Below, in pieces: positions 28,117 to 39,100 of a stretch of 64,000 nt of DNA. The notes below the pieces were generated by a model. The model did no database searches. It was not told the DNA's origin and saw nothing but the letters and a program-made list of their open reading frames with translations. This DNA is from Syntrophomonas wolfei subsp. methylbutyratica. Lineage in GTDB: Bacteria; Bacillota; Syntrophomonadia; Syntrophomonadales; Syntrophomonadaceae. How positions within the stretch are numbered: position 1 is the first letter of the stretch; every line of letters starts with the position of its first letter. The DNA is taken from the NCBI RefSeq assembly GCF_001570625.1, contig NZ_BBQT01000008.1, positions 1 to 64,000 on the forward strand, read 5' to 3'. The translations under genes and the position numbers were made by a program.

Positions 28117-29880
28117 TTGTTAAAGGATTTGCTAAACGAGTTTGTTAATCATCCTGATTTTGATGTAGATACGATGGTTCTGGATAATTATCAGCTAAAA
28201 CCTGGCCTCTATATCCGTTTCAATAATGATAATACAATGAACGAAATCTATGTATCAAAAAAAACAGATTTTGCCGAAAACGATCCTTTAGCGGAATGGT
28301 TTAAAAAAGCTGATTTTTACAGCAGCCTGATTGAGATGAATAAACCCGTAGACCCCAAGAAGAAAATTCACAGCAATAATCTATTTACTCTTTTTTGCAA
28401 GCGTGATGTTTTTTATCAGGAAGGCAAGGTGCACCCTGAACTGCAGGAGCATATTGACCGTTACTTCAGTGCGCTATTGAACCCCAGGAATAGAGAAACT
28501 GCGGAGATCTTAGCTGCGGCATATTATGAGTCCCTTCCGGAAGAAAGCGTTAATTACAGCAAAGCACGATTTAACTCTGTATTGGATATGGTTGCAGAGT
28601 ATATAAAAAAAGAGGGAATAAGGGACAATTGTTATATTAAGATTTTCCTGAATGCTGAGGAAGAGGCCTATGTTTATGAAAGCGGGCGTTATTTGCTTCC
28701 TAAGATATTTAACAATAACAGTTGCAATGTAAATGTCGGAGGCCGGATATTGGGACTTTCTAATACCGACATGGGAATGAACGCCAAGAAACCTTTTTTA
28801 GAACACAAGACTACTGCCTTCAAGGTGCCGTATCGTATTAGCGCTGAGGAAGCATTACTGCTGCGCAAGTTATATCTCTGGTTGTTTGGGCAGGGGAGAG
28901 GAGGCAGGCCCCTATACAATGGCTACATTCCTGTTTGGGAACATGCTCCTCAGCTACTGCTCGTGGCGAATGAGGTGGATGTGCGCAAACCGGTGATATA
29001 TCTGCATTTTGAACGAGGCATCAATCTTACTATAGACGATTGCGAATTCCTGCCGAGTTTTAGCGATAAAATGAGCAAAGCGATTGCTTTCACCAACTAC
29101 TTCGACAATTGTTTGAATAAATCCAATTATAAGGGTGGAATATTGGACAAGTTGAGTGCGGTGGAGGCGCATATAAATGAAAACCTCTATGCTTTTCAGC
29201 TGCTTCGTAATTATGATGTTGAAAATATTAAGGTTACAGATAAATTATCACAAGCTTTGGCCAATCAAATAATGTTGTCAAGGGAGGCTATGCGAGCCTG
29301 GCTTCGCAAGGGTTATTCCTTGCCTATGCAAAGCGGCGTTGACAAAATAACCATGGGAGTAATCCTGGCGCGGCTGCAAAAATTGGAGTTTATTCCGGCT
29401 TTAGCCTATGCCCTAAATGTAAGATTTTCATTGATGAAATATTTTCGTGAGGAGGAAAAGGATATGGGTTTAACTATCCAAACAGCTTACCTTAATTTAA
29501 GGGAAAAGGTTTTGAATACTAAGGATACGGCCAACTGTGAAAATGACCTGGAATTCTATCTGGCGACAGGACAACTCCTGCGCTATTTTTTCAGCTTAAG
29601 CCAGGCGCAAACTCTGCATTATGATGTGTTATGGCGGGGCATAACCGCTGCCAGGGATGCAGGAGATATTAAAACAGAATGCCGGAAATATTTTCAGCGT
29701 TATGCTCACGATATTAATATTAATAACCCTCGCTTCAATAATATGCTCAGTATAGTTTCTTCGTATTTACCGGAAAAAGAAGAACCCATTAACCTGGATG
29801 CATTGTTTTACGGTTTTGCCGCCGACAACATTATTTATTATAAAGACAAGGAGGATGACAAAAATGATAAAGAACAATAG
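28117..29880 (+). CDS. cas8b: Cascade large subunit Cas8b
   Basis: 587 aa, placed between cas6 and cas7 as in type I-B operons. I recognise it mainly by position, size and the overall Csh1-like character; no catalytic motif is expected. It should recognise the PAM within Cascade. TTG 28117 is used because GAGGAGGTG lies just upstream, only 4 nt after the cas6 stop. No zinc-finger CxxC pairs are seen. Confidence 0.8.
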   Translation: MLKDLLNEFVNHPDFDVDTMVLDNYQLKPGLYIRFNNDNTMNEIYVSKKTDFAENDPLAEWFKKADFYSSLIEMNKPVDPKKKIHSNNLFTLFCKRDVFYQEGKVHPELQEHIDRYFSALLNPRNRETAEILAAAYYESLPEESVNYSKARFNSVLDMVAEYIKKEGIRDNCYIKIFLNAEEEAYVYESGRYLLPKIFNNNSCNVNVGGRILGLSNTDMGMNAKKPFLEHKTTAFKVPYRISAEEALLLRKLYLWLFGQGRGGRPLYNGYIPVWEHAPQLLLVANEVDVRKPVIYLHFERGINLTIDDCEFLPSFSDKMSKAIAFTNYFDNCLNKSNYKGGILDKLSAVEAHINENLYAFQLLRNYDVENIKVTDKLSQALANQIMLSREAMRAWLRKGYSLPMQSGVDKITMGVILARLQKLEFIPALAYALNVRFSLMKYFREEEKDMGLTIQTAYLNLREKVLNTKDTANCENDLEFYLATGQLLRYFFSLSQAQTLHYDVLWRGITAARDAGDIKTECRKYFQRYAHDININNPRFNNMLSIVSSYLPEKEEPINLDALFYGFAADNIIYYKDKEDDKNDKEQ

Positions 29881-30838
29881 GGTATATGGAATTATCGGGG
29901 TAGGAGCTTACATGGCTAATTTTAATGCTGATTTGTCCGGTTATCCCAAGACGACCACCAATAATGATATCTTTGGCAGTGATAAAGCATTGAAATACCC
30001 CATGAAGCGCATGTGGTTTATTGAAGGTGATAAAGTCTTTTATATCAAAAGTATGACAATTTCTAAGAGTAAAAAAGATAAGGAGATGGAAATTCTTCAG
30101 CCAAAAGATTTGATTGAAAGATATGAAGATTTATTTGGAAAGATATGGGATGCAAATCTTACTGTTAAAGATGTTGCTAAAGATTTGTTTTCAACTGTAG
30201 ATATTATGAATTTTGGCGCAACATTTACAGGTAGCGAATCTGAGAGTAAAACAGCTAAGAAAAAAATTGGCCATAATATCAGCATTACAGGTGCAGTACA
30301 GATAAATCAGGGATTTAACCTTTACGAAAAAACAAATGTATTGGCTCAGGACATACTTTCGCCTTTTCGCAATCCCAATGATAAAAGCGAAGACAAAACG
30401 GCTACATCCATCGGCACCAAAATCGTGACCGATGAGGCGCACTATGTCTATTCCTTTTCAGTAAACCCTGCAAACTACGCAGATTATGTTGGACTGATCG
30501 ATGGGTTCGAGGGTTATACAATTGAGGCCTATGAAAAATTCAAGCGGGCGGCCAGGGTTGCCACCACGGCTTTTAACACCAATTCTAAAAGCGGCTGCGA
30601 GAATGAGTTGGTGCTTTTTATTGAACTGAAAGAAGACAGCAAGTTATTCCTGGCTAATTTGGACAGGTATGTCGAAGTGCGGAAAAAAGAAAAACAAACT
30701 TTATACGACCTGAGTAAACTGGCGGAGATAATTGCTCCACAGCAGGAAGAAATTCAATCTATTGAACTTTTCCATAATCCGATTAGCGTGGAGGTAAACT
30801 ATGGCTCTCTTCCTTGTGCGGTCAATTCAATATTTTAA
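29864..30838 (+). CDS. cas7: Cascade backbone subunit Cas7 (Csh2 type)
   Basis: 324 aa from ATG 29864, which follows AAGGAGG and overlaps the end of cas8b by 17 nt. The RAMP-like start NNRVYGIIGVGAYMANFNAD and the central glycine-rich stretches fit Csh2. Several copies of this protein coat the crRNA spacer. The longer open frame from 29798 lies within cas8b and is not used. Confidence 0.88.
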   Translation: MIKNNRVYGIIGVGAYMANFNADLSGYPKTTTNNDIFGSDKALKYPMKRMWFIEGDKVFYIKSMTISKSKKDKEMEILQPKDLIERYEDLFGKIWDANLTVKDVAKDLFSTVDIMNFGATFTGSESESKTAKKKIGHNISITGAVQINQGFNLYEKTNVLAQDILSPFRNPNDKSEDKTATSIGTKIVTDEAHYVYSFSVNPANYADYVGLIDGFEGYTIEAYEKFKRAARVATTAFNTNSKSGCENELVLFIELKEDSKLFLANLDRYVEVRKKEKQTLYDLSKLAEIIAPQQEEIQSIELFHNPISVEVNYGSLPCAVNSIF

Positions 30839-30850
30839 GGGGTGTAGCTG

Positions 30851-31591
30851 ATGAAAAGCTTGCGTTTTACCTTATCAGGGCCATTAGCTTGCTTTCGGCA
30901 ACCGGATGTAAATGCCAAAGTCTATTTTACTTACAACAATATCCACAAGGTAGCTTTGCTGGGCTTGTTGGGTGCAGTAATAGGCTTGAGCGGCTACCGC
31001 AATGCCGAGCTTTATGGTCAGGGTGAAAAATTATATCCCTCGTTTTACGAGGTGCTTTCGCCTCTACTGGTATCGGTTGTCCCCAATGCTAAGAATGGAT
31101 ACTTCAGTAAGAAGATTCAATATTTTAATAATAGTGTGGGTTATGCCTCCAAAGAAGAAGGTGGTAATCTGCAGGTGCGGGAGCAGTGGCTGGAGAATCC
31201 CAACTGGACTATCTTTCTCGCTCAGCATGAACTGGATGCTTCGATGTGGGATAAACTATGCGACTATATGTTGCAGGGACAATGTGTCTATATCCCCTAT
31301 CTGGGACGCAATGATTTTCCGGCTCAGATAAGTGATGTTCATATGGTTGAACTGTCTGCTTCAAGATCCGGACGCATTGATTCATTATTTTTATATGGCG
31401 GTGATCTTAACACCCTGGATGGAGGCGATCCTTCGCAGTATTTATTTGTTGAAACAGCACCCACCGGTCTGGTTCCCAAGCACAACTTTTACGAATTTGG
31501 GAGGTATATTTTTACCAATTGTACACTTCCGGAGGATGAATTGCCCCCTTATTTATATAGCGATGGTGTCCGGCAATATAGTTTTTATTAA
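30851..31591 (+). CDS. cas5: Cascade subunit Cas5 (Cas5h)
   Basis: 246 aa with the N-terminal RAMP strand SLRFTLSGPLACFRQPD typical of Cas5h. It binds the 5' handle of the crRNA. It sits 12 nt after cas7 and before cas3, as expected for type I-B. Confidence 0.87.
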   Translation: MKSLRFTLSGPLACFRQPDVNAKVYFTYNNIHKVALLGLLGAVIGLSGYRNAELYGQGEKLYPSFYEVLSPLLVSVVPNAKNGYFSKKIQYFNNSVGYASKEEGGNLQVREQWLENPNWTIFLAQHELDASMWDKLCDYMLQGQCVYIPYLGRNDFPAQISDVHMVELSASRSGRIDSLFLYGGDLNTLDGGDPSQYLFVETAPTGLVPKHNFYEFGRYIFTNCTLPEDELPPYLYSDGVRQYSFY

Positions 31592-31651
31592 ACTGGATCA
31601 CAGAAGGTTAAAAATGGTTTTTTGCTTGGCTTATGGAGAGGGGGCCATAAA

Positions 31652-34036
31652 ATGCAAAAAGTGAGCCTGGTTAGTCCGTATCAACTGCAAGATACTCGTT
31701 ATCTCGCTCATACCAGGACAATAAACGGATACAAGCAAACCGAAACTTTGTTGGCTCATTCTCAGCTGACTCTTCATTATTTTAAAATATATGGCTCTAT
31801 AAAAGATATAGATAAAATCATAAAAAGACTAATTGATGCCTGTGGTTTTCAGGGTGAGGAAGCAGACAAAGTTTATCTGGCATTCGTATATGCCATATAT
31901 CTGCATGATTATGGGAAAATAAATCCTCGCTATCAATACGATGTGCTGAAGAACAAGGTTTTTTATGCTATACGGGGACAGGCCATCAATTCCAACCATG
32001 CCCTGGCCTCAGCCTATTTATATTTGGATCATATGTATAGATTGTGGCCGGAAAAACCTACTCCCGTCCTGGCAAAATGCCTGGCAAACTTTGCGTATTG
32101 CATAAGCAAACATCATGGCAACCTGGGTAATGGACATGATTTTTCCGATTTGGAACACTTCGCTGAAAAATATTACATCAGTGAAATTGACCATAGTATT
32201 TTTGAATATACGCAATACTACATGCAGCAGCAGAAATTAATCAAACAGCCTATAGCGTTCTATATTCTATGCCGCTTCTTATATACACTTATTGTTGGTT
32301 GTGATTATTGCGCTACACAGGAATTTATGACAGGCTGTGCCATGCATCCGGCTATCATTGGGGAGGGCGGCAGGGAATTGGCGCAGAGCTACAACGAAAG
32401 TGCGATCTGTCAGAGCATCCGGCAATATCAACATAATCCGACTGATTTCGACGGTGATCCAATCAATAAATTGCGCAATGAATTATTTTTAGAGGCGGAG
32501 CGGAATCTTATCGCCAATCCCGATGCTCATATTTATTATTTGGAGGCTCCTACGGGTGCGGGCAAAACTAACATGGCCATTAATCTTGCTTTGCGTGTCT
32601 TGCAAACAAATAGTAATATAAGCAATATTTTCTATGTATTTCCCTTCAATACCCTGGTGGAGCAAACTAAAACAACACTACTTCCGTTATTTGGCGATAA
32701 GTTGGCGATTATCAATTCCATTACCCCGGTGGTGGTGGGTGGTGATGACAGGGCAGAAGATTACAATGTTGCCTGGTTGGATCATCTTTTCAACAATTAC
32801 CCTATTGTACTGACTTCGCATGTAAACTTTTTCAATGCCCTTTTTAGTTGCGGACGCAATCAAGGTTTTCCATTACTCAAGCTTTGCAATAGTGTAATCG
32901 TAATTGACGAAATTCAGAGTTATAAAAATGCTATCTGGCGAGAAATTATCAGCTTTTTACAAAAATATGCCAAACTGCTTAACATGAAAATTATAATCAT
33001 GTCAGCTACATTGCCTCAACTGGATAAACTGCTTAAGACCGCAGATGCTAAATTTGCTACATTAATTGAGAAACCTGAAAAATATTATCACCATCCTCTT
33101 TTTAGGGATAGAGTGCGATTAGATTTTTCTTTATTGGCGGAAGAAAAAATCACTTTGGATAGACTCAAGAAAGAAGTATTACGCTTCAAGGATAAACGAG
33201 TGCTGGTGGAATTTATTAAGAAAAAAACTGCCCGGATATTTTATATGATGTGCAAAGACGAATGCAATGCTGTCCTGCTAACCGGGGATGACAACGCTAT
33301 TCGAAGAGAACAGATTATTAAACGCATTCGCAATGGTGAACAATTGGTTCTCATTGCCACTCAGGTTATTGAAGCGGGGATTGATATCGATATGGAAATC
33401 GGTTTTAAAGATATTTCTCTTCTTGATGCAGAAGAACAGTTCCTGGGCCGGGTCAATCGCTCCTGTCTCAATCAGGAAGGAGCTTTGGTATACTTTTTTG
33501 ACTATGATGATGCTAGTTTAATCTACAGGGGAGATGCCAGATTATACCATTCCATCCGGGACGCGGCAATACAGCAGCTCCTTAATGAAAAATGTTTCTC
33601 TGAGTTTTATGCAACTGTATTTAAGGATTTAATTGCCAGAACAAGCAGATCCAACGAAAAGAACATTGCCAATCTGGATAAGCATTGTGCCCAGTTTAAT
33701 TGTAAAGAAATTGAGGCCCATATGCGCCTGATCGAGCCGAATCTGCAGCTTTTTGTGCCTTATGTTTGGGGTGATCTTGACGGCTATCAAGTCTGGGAAG
33801 AGTTCAAGGCATTGGGCAGCAACAAAGCGCTGTCTTACGCCCAGCTTATGGTGGAGTACTCCAGGATGGCTCTAAAAATGTCTTATTTCACATACCAGGT
33901 TTTCCGCAACAATATTCCAACCGGAGCCGAGGAATATGGCGGTTATTTTTTTATTGATGGCGGAGAGCGTTTTATTGAGGAGGGAGTGCTGAATAGAGAG
34001 GAACTGGAGAAATACTATGGGGGGATATTCTTGTGA
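31652..34036 (+). CDS. cas3: CRISPR helicase-nuclease Cas3 with N-terminal HD domain
   Basis: About 794 aa. The HD nuclease is N-terminal (YLHDYGKINPRYQ; ISKHHGNLG). The helicase part has Walker A EAPTGAGKTNMAINLALR, Walker B VIDEIQSY, SATLPQ (motif III) and IEAGIDIDME/LGRVNRS (motifs V-VI). It degrades DNA marked by Cascade. ATG 31652 has GGAGAGGGGG upstream; the frame is open to a TTG at 31622. The stop overlaps cas4. Confidence 0.93.
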   Translation: MQKVSLVSPYQLQDTRYLAHTRTINGYKQTETLLAHSQLTLHYFKIYGSIKDIDKIIKRLIDACGFQGEEADKVYLAFVYAIYLHDYGKINPRYQYDVLKNKVFYAIRGQAINSNHALASAYLYLDHMYRLWPEKPTPVLAKCLANFAYCISKHHGNLGNGHDFSDLEHFAEKYYISEIDHSIFEYTQYYMQQQKLIKQPIAFYILCRFLYTLIVGCDYCATQEFMTGCAMHPAIIGEGGRELAQSYNESAICQSIRQYQHNPTDFDGDPINKLRNELFLEAERNLIANPDAHIYYLEAPTGAGKTNMAINLALRVLQTNSNISNIFYVFPFNTLVEQTKTTLLPLFGDKLAIINSITPVVVGGDDRAEDYNVAWLDHLFNNYPIVLTSHVNFFNALFSCGRNQGFPLLKLCNSVIVIDEIQSYKNAIWREIISFLQKYAKLLNMKIIIMSATLPQLDKLLKTADAKFATLIEKPEKYYHHPLFRDRVRLDFSLLAEEKITLDRLKKEVLRFKDKRVLVEFIKKKTARIFYMMCKDECNAVLLTGDDNAIRREQIIKRIRNGEQLVLIATQVIEAGIDIDMEIGFKDISLLDAEEQFLGRVNRSCLNQEGALVYFFDYDDASLIYRGDARLYHSIRDAAIQQLLNEKCFSEFYATVFKDLIARTSRSNEKNIANLDKHCAQFNCKEIEAHMRLIEPNLQLFVPYVWGDLDGYQVWEEFKALGSNKALSYAQLMVEYSRMALKMSYFTYQVFRNNIPTGAEEYGGYFFIDGGERFIEEGVLNREELEKYYGGIFL

Positions 34037-34524
34037 TGCTAACCGGAACATTGGTCAATTATTATACACATTGCCGGCGACAATGCTGGCTATTTTATCA
34101 CCATATAAATATGGAGGACAATTCCGAGGATGTACGAATCGGACGGGTGTTGCATGAACTAAAAAAGCAGGATAAAAAGGAAATTGCCCTGGAAGGTATT
34201 AAATTAGACAAGCTTACGGCGGAATATGTTACAGAAATTAAAAAGTCTGATGCCGATATTCCGGCTGCCATGGCACAATTGGAGTATTATCTGATTGTGC
34301 TGCGCGATAAGGGAATTATGCGAAAGGGTCGCTTGGAATGTATTGAGAAGAACAAGCAAAACAAAAGTATTCATACTTTGACCCTTACGGAGGAGAGGAT
34401 TGGGGAGTTGAAAAAAGAATACCGCGGTATTGAAGAATTCTTGAATTCCGATGTCCCACCACCCCCTCCAAAGATAAAGCCAATGTGCAAAAAGTGTGCC
34501 TATTTTGAATACTGCTTTATATAG
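34036..34524 (+). CDS. cas4: CRISPR exonuclease Cas4
   Basis: 162 aa (GTG 34033 would add one residue). RecB-like nuclease with GRVLHE and VTEIKKS motifs, and the four [4Fe-4S] cysteines in HCRRQCW and CKKCAYFEYC. It trims prespacers and helps choose the PAM during acquisition. The ATG overlaps the cas3 stop. Confidence 0.9.
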   Translation: MLTGTLVNYYTHCRRQCWLFYHHINMEDNSEDVRIGRVLHELKKQDKKEIALEGIKLDKLTAEYVTEIKKSDADIPAAMAQLEYYLIVLRDKGIMRKGRLECIEKNKQNKSIHTLTLTEERIGELKKEYRGIEEFLNSDVPPPPPKIKPMCKKCAYFEYCFI

Positions 34525-34687
34525 AAGTTGCCCGACTGACCAGTAGGGTGAGATTACCTGTATACTATCCAGCGGTTTCCAACCCATGTGATGTGGAAAC
34601 AGCTTCCCATAGTAATATTGTTTCTGTTATCCAACTGGAATTGCTTCGATTATGGCGCTATTACTATCATTTGAAGGGAGTGGTGGA

Positions 34688-35689
34688 ATGAATAGCGATA
34701 CCAGGTATATTTTTTCTACAGGTGAACTGTTCCAGAAGGACTTTTCTATTGTCTTCCGCAAGGAAGACGGGAATATCTATCTTCCGGTGAAGGATACCCG
34801 GGAGCTTTATTGTTTCAATGAAGTGACATTGAGCACAAAGCTAATGCAGCTATTAGCAAAGGCAGGTATTGTGGTACATTTTTTCGGTTATTATGAAAAC
34901 TATATCGGCACATTTTATCCGAAAGAATACTTGTTGAGCGGGCGACTGACCGTTGCCCAAGCCTTGGCCTATGGAAACAACCGGCTGACTGTAGCCAAGC
35001 CTATTGTTTGTGGAATCGCAAAAAATATCCATTTTGTGTTATACCATTACTATCGACATGGAAAAAGTGATCTAAAAGAATTCCTTGATTGGTTGCACAA
35101 GTCTGTTCCCAAATTGGTGGATGATACCGGCGATATTAAACAGCTATTGCGGATAGAAGGAGCCATTTGGGCTGGATTTTATCAAACTTTTTGTGAAATT
35201 CTGCCCGAATCTTTTGCCATAAATAAGCGAGTGAAACGTCCTCCCGACAATCCTATCAACGCACTGATCTCTTTTGGCAATACTCTGCTCTATACGAAAA
35301 CAATCACAGAAATCTACCGCACACATTTGGATCAAACCATATCTTTTTTACACGAACCTGCCGAGCGACGTTTCTCATTAAGTCTCGATCTTTCAGAAGT
35401 TTTCAAACCGATACTGGTTTATAGGACTATTTTTGATTGTGTAAACAACCGCAAAATTACTGTGGAAAAGCACTTTGACAAAAGCCTAAACTATGCCCTA
35501 CTTAACGATGCCGGACGAAAGACATTCATAGAGGCTTTTGACGAACGTTTGAATCAAACCTTCGAACATAGTGCTTTAAAAAGGAGAATCAGCTTCAAGC
35601 AGGCAATACGCCTGGATGGTTATAAATTAATCAAGTACATTTTGGAGGGAAAGAAATTTATCCCATTTTGCATGGAGGATAAGAAATGA
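34688..35689 (+). CDS. cas1: CRISPR integrase Cas1
   Basis: 333 aa from ATG 34688, after GGGAGTGG. The Cas1 metal site residues are visible in RIEGAIWAGFY (Glu), SFLHEP (His) and SLDLSEVFKP (Asp/Glu). A 160-nt gap separates it from cas4. It integrates new spacers with Cas2. Confidence 0.93.
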   Translation: MNSDTRYIFSTGELFQKDFSIVFRKEDGNIYLPVKDTRELYCFNEVTLSTKLMQLLAKAGIVVHFFGYYENYIGTFYPKEYLLSGRLTVAQALAYGNNRLTVAKPIVCGIAKNIHFVLYHYYRHGKSDLKEFLDWLHKSVPKLVDDTGDIKQLLRIEGAIWAGFYQTFCEILPESFAINKRVKRPPDNPINALISFGNTLLYTKTITEIYRTHLDQTISFLHEPAERRFSLSLDLSEVFKPILVYRTIFDCVNNRKITVEKHFDKSLNYALLNDAGRKTFIEAFDERLNQTFEHSALKRRISFKQAIRLDGYKLIKYILEGKKFIPFCMEDKK

Positions 35690-35973
35690 AAAATAAACTA
35701 AATTACAATTATGTCATCGTTTTCTATGATGTTGGCGAAAAACGGGTAGCCAAAGTTTTCAAGATTTGCAAACAATACCTGAAACATTTTCAAAAGTCTG
35801 TTTTCAGAGGTCATATCACACCTGCCAATTATTTGGAACTTAAGGGAAAGCTTTTAAAAGTGATTGACCTTGACTATGATTTTGTAACATTTATCCAAAC
35901 GATAAGTGATTCCTCTTTTAATGAGGAGAGTATTGGAAATACGGGGATTAACCCGGAGTCGATTATTCTATGA
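35686..35973 (+). CDS. cas2: CRISPR adaptation protein Cas2
   Basis: 95 aa. The ferredoxin-like start VIVFYDVGEKRVAKVFKIC and KSVFRGHI motif are typical. Its ATG overlaps the cas1 stop by four bases. It forms the Cas1-Cas2 integrase complex. Confidence 0.92.
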   Translation: MKNKLNYNYVIVFYDVGEKRVAKVFKICKQYLKHFQKSVFRGHITPANYLELKGKLLKVIDLDYDFVTFIQTISDSSFNEESIGNTGINPESIIL

Positions 35974-36151
35974 TTTTTTCCAACCCCGATTGCATATTAA
36001 CAGGTCGTAAATGGCTAAAATACTGCGGCGAAGGTAGAGGTACTATTATTCTCTTAGGAATTAATTGCCGCTTGGAAAAAATGGAGGGAAAGTCTGATAT
36101 AATGTTAATTAGCAGATTAGTTTAACTTCAAAAAAGTCTGATTTTATCCTG
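35974..36151 (+). promoter_or_regulatory. CRISPR leader with extended -10 promoter
   Basis: 178 AT-rich bases between cas2 and the first repeat. TGATATAAT (36095-36103) is an extended -10 element, with a weak TTGGAA at 36072-36077. Transcription would start near 36110 and read into the array. The leader end is also where Cas1-Cas2 would insert new spacers. Confidence 0.65.
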
Positions 36152-39100
36152 GCGGAACCGGCACATTTGATGTATTGAAATCCTGATATTGAAGTTCCAG
36201 TGGATGATGACGACGAGCGGAACCGGCACATTTGATGTATTGAAATATGAGAACGGCTATAAAGACGAACACTTTATAGCCTGCGGAACCGGCACATTTG
36301 ATGTATTGAAATAGGATAGCTGGAAAGATATCGCGGGGTATGCCATCCGCGGAACCGGCACATTTGATGTATTGAAATAGGCGTTCTGGAATGTTGACGG
36401 CCAACCGTGGCTTGCGGAACCGGCACATTTGATGTATTGAAATGGAACAAGGCCCTTTTCGTGTGGGAGACTGGGGCGAGCGGAACCGGCACATTTGATG
36501 TATTGAAATTTGTTTGCCGTTTTTCAGCCACTTTGTCCACCACCTTGCGGAACCGGCACATTTGATGTATTGAAATTTCTTTCTATGTTTTGGTTGCGCG
36601 AAAGCTTATCAACGCGGAACCGGCACATTTGATGTATTGAAATATAAAATATTCTTGTTGCTCTTCTAAACTAAAAAGCGGAACCGGCACATTTGATGTA
36701 TTGAAATATGTAGTTTATGACAAGGTTTTAGAAGTCTATACCAGCGGAACCGGCACATTTGATGTATTGAAATAATATCAACTTTCCTTTCAGAGTCAAA
36801 CATCTTACCTGCGGAACCGGCACATTTGATGTATTGAAATTCACCACCAAAGAAATGTTTTATCCAGCTTGTAAATTGCGGAACCGGCACATTTGATGTA
36901 TTGAAATAAAAGAAAGAACAGGAAGGATTAAACCAAGCAGAGATGCGGAACCGGCACATTTGATGTATTGAAATATTGTTATGCCTTGTAAGTTTATTAG
37001 TTTGTCGATGCGGAACCGGCACATTTGATGTATTGAAATCCAAAACAGGCACAGGATATTACTACCAAGTAAACAAGCGGAACCGGCACATTTGATGTAT
37101 TGAAATAATGATGTATAATTTCTTTCAAGTGCCCCATAAACAGCGGAACCGGCACATTTGATGTATTGAAATAGTCAGTTAGTCAATAAGTTGTGGGTTA
37201 AGGGCGGTGCGGAACCGGCACATTTGATGTATTGAAATAGATTCAAAGGAACATAGAATGCGTTTGATTGATGAGCGGAACCGGCACATTTGATGTATTG
37301 AAATATTCTTGGCATCATGCAAACATGCATGCAAACAAAAGCGGAACCGGCACATTTGATGTATTGAAATTTGAAAACAGTAATATCTCCATATACAAAT
37401 GGTTCTGCGGAACCGGCACATTTGATGTATTGAAATCATTTTTTAACTCCATTTATTACTCTGTAACTTGCGGAACCGGCACATTTGATGTATTGAAATA
37501 GGGATAGGCAAGCATGAACTGTTTACTTCAACACTGCGGAACCGGCACATTTGATGTATTGAAATGTATTCTTCTTCGTATGTTTCTTTGATTAATTCAA
37601 GCGGAACCGGCACATTTGATGTATTGAAATTGAAATAAAGGAAGGGAGATAAGGGTATAGAAATTAGCGGAACCGGCACATTTGATGTATTGAAATTACA
37701 CAGAAACACCACTTATTAGGGCGGTGCTATAGCGGAACCGGCACATTTGATGTATTGAAATACGTTACCAAGTCCAACATCATCCTTCGTTACCAAGCGG
37801 AACCGGCACATTTGATGTATTGAAATAGGGTTGCTTTCATGGATGTAAAACTTGATGTAATGCGGAACCGGCACATTTGATGTATTGAAATCCAGTAAAG
37901 TAAAACCATCACGGGTCAAGAGGTATGCGGAACCGGCACATTTGATGTATTGAAATTCGGTCTTCGGCGGGACTATGACGGGCTCTATAAATGCGGAACC
38001 GGCACATTTGATGTATTGAAATACTGTCGCATAGTTTCGGACAAAACACAGGCTGCGGCGGAACCGGCACATTTGATGTATTGAAATAAGGCCAAATTAT
38101 CCTCAATTGCTTCCGGGGTTACATGCGGAACCGGCACATTTGATGTATTGAAATAAATCAGTTGAGAGGCCAACTTCTCCTGAAGCTTCTGCGGAACCGG
38201 CACATTTGATGTATTGAAATAGCCTCATATTGGGGCAATACCATTACAAGATTTGGCGGAACCGGCACATTTGATGTATTGAAATTACAAGTCAATTTCA
38301 TAATATGATGGAGCTTTTCCGCGGAACCGGCACATTTGATGTATTGAAATATCAGTTCCCGCTTAATCTCAATGCCAAGTTTCCATGCGGAACCGGCACA
38401 TTTGATGTATTGAAATAAGGCCCAATTAACGGACCTCGTAATGAGGTTTAAGCGGAACCGGCACATTTGATGTATTGAAATTGCTTTGCTGCAAGTAAGG
38501 TTATTTATCGCTGTATGGCGGAACCGGCACATTTGATGTATTGAAATCTGGGATAATCTATCGGATCTAAAATTTTGATTATCGCGGAACCGGCACATTT
38601 GATGTATTGAAATCTGATTTTTTCACGTCTTATCTGTTCGTTTTCCTTTTGCGGAACCGGCACATTTGATGTATTGAAATCTCGTCCTCCGGCAACTGTT
38701 CGAGTCTGCCTATATATCGCGGAACCGGCACATTTGATGTATTGAAATGTCTTACGTATGCTTGTGCCATGATTTTTCCTCCTAGCGGAACCGGCACATT
38801 TGATGTATTGAAATCGATATCCTCTCCTTCTAACCCTCAACAGGTTCGTAGCGGAACCGGCACATTTGATGTATTGAAATCAATAAAGCACCCCCGTTTA
38901 AGGCTTATTTTTTCCCCGCGGAACCGGCACATTTGATGTATTGAAATAGCTCCTTCAAAACAAGAAACAACCATTTTCCCGCATGCGGAACCGGCACATT
39001 TGATGTATTGAAATTGTAGGTGGTGCCCAGACGGTCGAGAGAGAAACGAGCGGAACCGGCACATTTGATGTATTGAAATAGTATGCCCCCCTCGCGCACC